Origin: an uncultured Eubacteriales bacterium
GTDB taxonomy: Bacteria; Bacillota; Clostridia; Christensenellales; UBA1242
Direction: 5' to 3'
DNA: 45,492 bases
Assembly (NCBI GenBank): GCA_949841245.1
Contig: CATKYT010000006.1
Span: 1-45,492, forward strand
Positions 43,996 through 45,492 of the stretch are shown piece after piece. A program made the translations under genes and the position numbers. The notes beneath the pieces were generated by a model. The model made no database searches. It was not told the origin of the DNA and was given only the letters and a program-made list of their open reading frames with translations. Within the stretch, counting starts at the first letter, position 1. Each line of letters opens with the position of its first letter.

Positions 43996-44862
43996 ATGAA
44001 AAAAATTGCGGTTGTTACAGATACAAACAGTGGTATTTTGCCTGAGGAAGCTGAAAAAATCGGTTGTTTTTTGGTGCCAATGCCATTTATTATTGACGAA
44101 GAAATTTATTATGAAAATGTAAGTTTAAAGAAAGATAAGTTTTATGAAATTCAACAAAGTGGGAAAAGAATAACTACTTCACAACCAAACATTAATGAGA
44201 TTGTGGCACTTTGGACGAAAATTTTAAAAACTTATGACGAAATTGTTTACATTCCTATGTCAAGCGGATTAAGTCAAAGTTGTGAAACAGCAATTAAATT
44301 TTCGGAAGATTTTAATGGAAAAGTTCAGGTTGTTGACAACCGCAGAGTTTCCATCACAATGAGATCATCTGTTCTTGACGCCATCAACATGGCAAAAGAC
44401 GGTAACAGTGCTGTGGAAATTAAAAAGTGGTTGGAGAACAGTGCACTTCAATCTTCCATCTATTTGGTGGTGGACACTTTGAAATATTTGAAACAGGGTG
44501 GAAGAATAACTCCTGCCGCTGCCGCCATTGGAACTGTTTTAAACATTAAACCAGTGCTTCAAATTCAAGGTGGAAAACTTGACACTTATGCCAAAGTTAT
44601 GAATATTAAAACAGCTAAACAAAAGATGGTCGACGCTTTGAGAAAAGATTTAGAAGGCAGATTTAAAGGGCTTGTGGATGAAGGTAAAATTAAAATTTCT
44701 GTTGCTCATACAGCAAATGAAGAAAACGCTTTAATTTTTGCAGATGAATTGAAAAAAGAATTTCCAAACATACCTTTTGAATATGTTGATGAATTGGCAC
44801 TCAGCATTGCCACCCACACAGGTCCTAAGGTTTTGGCTTGTGGTTGTTATGTTTGTTATTAA
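43996..44862 (+). CDS. DegV family fatty-acid-binding protein
   Basis: 288 residues. DegV/FakB group: binds a fatty acid in a two-domain pocket and, in FakB members, presents it to kinase FakA for phosphorylation. The motifs are KIAVVTDTNSGI at the N-terminus, ITTSQPNINE, YIPMSSGLSQSCETA (binding serine loop), VDTLKYLKQGGRI and the final GPKVLACGCYV, where family members usually end THtGPGalg. AAGGGTGG lies 3-4 bases before the ATG. No fakA is in the window. Confidence 0.92.
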   Translation: MKKIAVVTDTNSGILPEEAEKIGCFLVPMPFIIDEEIYYENVSLKKDKFYEIQQSGKRITTSQPNINEIVALWTKILKTYDEIVYIPMSSGLSQSCETAIKFSEDFNGKVQVVDNRRVSITMRSSVLDAINMAKDGNSAVEIKKWLENSALQSSIYLVVDTLKYLKQGGRITPAAAAIGTVLNIKPVLQIQGGKLDTYAKVMNIKTAKQKMVDALRKDLEGRFKGLVDEGKIKISVAHTANEENALIFADELKKEFPNIPFEYVDELALSIATHTGPKVLACGCYVCY

Positions 44863-44880
44863 ACCTTTAAGGAAGTTATG

Positions 44881-45492
44881 ATGAAAGATTGTGTTTTTTG
44901 TAAAATTATTGCAGGCGAAATACCTTCATTCAAAATTTATGAAGATGATTTTTTCTTGGCTTTTCTTGACATTTCAAATGATGTGCTTGGTCACACTTTG
45001 GTTGTGCCAAAGAAACATTATGAAAGCATGATGACTTGTGACAACACAACTCTTTCTCGAATCATAGAAACTTGCAAAAAAATTGGGAATTTTTATGTTA
45101 AGGAAAAAAGTTTTGATGGTTTCAACATTTTAAACAACACAGGTAAGGTTGCAGGTCAATCTGTGCAACATGTTCATTTTCATATCATTCCAAGAAAAGA
45201 AAATGACGGAGTTAATCTTTTTAATCAACTTCCAGATTGTGGCGCTGACCTTAAAGTTATTTGTGAAAATTTGAAGTTGCCAAAAGAAAATGTGATTGAT
45301 TGTGCATGTGATGATGCTGTTGTTATTTACACAGACGGGGCTTGTTCTGGAAATCCTGGTGCGGGTGGCTGGGCAGCAATTTTAAACTTTAAGGGAAAAG
45401 AAAAAATTTTATCTGGTGGCGAAGAAAACACAACCAATAATCGCATGGAACTTATGGCAGTTATTCAAGGGCTTGAAAGTGTTAAAGAAAGC
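44881..45492 (+). CDS. HIT-family protein fused to RNase HI (3' cut by window edge)
   Basis: One open frame of 204 codons to the window edge. Residues 1-125 are a HIT domain: [13 protein letters not shown] at the start (CxxC), [16 protein letters not shown], and the catalytic triad H97-V-H99-F-H101 within [13 protein letters not shown]. After a linker (about residues 126-145) comes an RNase HI domain: [20 protein letters not shown] with D152, then [14 protein letters not shown] with E190, equivalent to D10 and E48 of E. coli RNase HI. The rest lies outside. HIT proteins hydrolyse nucleotide adducts; RNase HI cuts RNA in RNA-DNA hybrids. AAGGAAG lies 5 bases before the ATG; an ATG 3 bases earlier is also possible. 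DegV ends 18 bases upstream. Confidence 0.88.
   Translation, partial: MKDCVFCKIIAGEIPSFKIYEDDFFLAFLDISNDVLGHTLVVPKKHYESMMTCDNTTLSRIIETCKKIGNFYVKEKSFDGFNILNNTGKVAGQSVQHVHFHIIPRKENDGVNLFNQLPDCGADLKVICENLKLPKENVIDCACDDAVVIYTDGACSGNPGAGGWAAILNFKGKEKILSGGEENTTNNRMELMAVIQGLESVKES

Overview
The window is a stretch of low-GC bacterial chromosome that reads as a Bacillota (Firmicutes) genome, most likely an uncultured gut-type member of the Clostridia. The lineage guess is inference. It rests on the cluster secG-rnr-smpB-ssrA, the order ftsK-rimO-pgsA-cinA-recA, scpA-scpB followed by an M50 protease, a DegV protein, a tmRNA tag resembling that of Bacillus, and a BspA-type leucine-rich surface protein. 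TGA is used as a stop (for example in the sbcD-like gene and at the prfB frameshift site), so the code is standard and not the mycoplasma code. No rRNA, CRISPR array, prophage or insertion sequence was seen.

Layout. 1-3.8 kb: the 3' part of a large secreted BspA/InlB-repeat protein, whose frame is broken by a run of eight G. 3.9-4.6 kb: a polysaccharide-deacetylase-fold protein. 4.7-11.7 kb: ftsK, rimO, pgsA, a decayed cinA-like gene and recA. 11.7-13.1 kb: pyruvate kinase on the minus strand. 13.3-17.05 kb: a small membrane protein, secG, rnr, smpB and tmRNA. 17.1-19.1 kb: a membrane-anchored coiled-coil protein facing a membrane-anchored extracellular protein, the second with a run of eight C inside its promoter. 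19.3-24.2 kb: prfB (programmed frameshift), tsaD, two tandem PnuC-type transporters and a U32 tRNA hydroxylation protein. 24.3-28.2 kb: a small membrane protein, a short AlaRS and a DUF4097-type protein. 28.3-31.3 kb: a YhaO/YhaN (SbcD/SbcC-like) pair. 31.3-33.8 kb: a NUDIX hydrolase, NfeD and an SPFH protein. 33.9-37.8 kb: an Xre regulator divergent from a SLOG-type gene, then scpA, scpB, a 45-residue membrane peptide overlapping an M50 protease, and a helical protein. 37.9-41.3 kb: a degenerate class III cyclase receptor, a TM2 protein, mnmA and tRNA-Ser(GGA) with a structured leader. 41.3-45.5 kb: a decayed or non-coding transcription unit, a small hypothetical protein, a glycosyltransferase with TPRs, an N-formylglutamate-amidohydrolase-like protein, DegV and a HIT-RNase HI fusion running off the window end.

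Most genes serve housekeeping: chromosome segregation (FtsK, ScpA/B), repair (RecA, YhaO/N), translation quality and tRNA modification (tmRNA/SmpB, RNase R, RF2, TsaD, MnmA, U32, RimO, AlaRS) and membrane or envelope functions. The points most worth a second look are two G8/C8 tracts placed as phase-variation switches would be (one in a surface-protein reading frame, one in a promoter spacer), the HIT-RNase HI fusion, several family members that lack their catalytic residues (cyclase, CinA, deacetylase), consensus promoters that place the transcript start on the ATG, and a structured leader before tRNA-Ser that is complementary to the tRNA's own anticodon loop.
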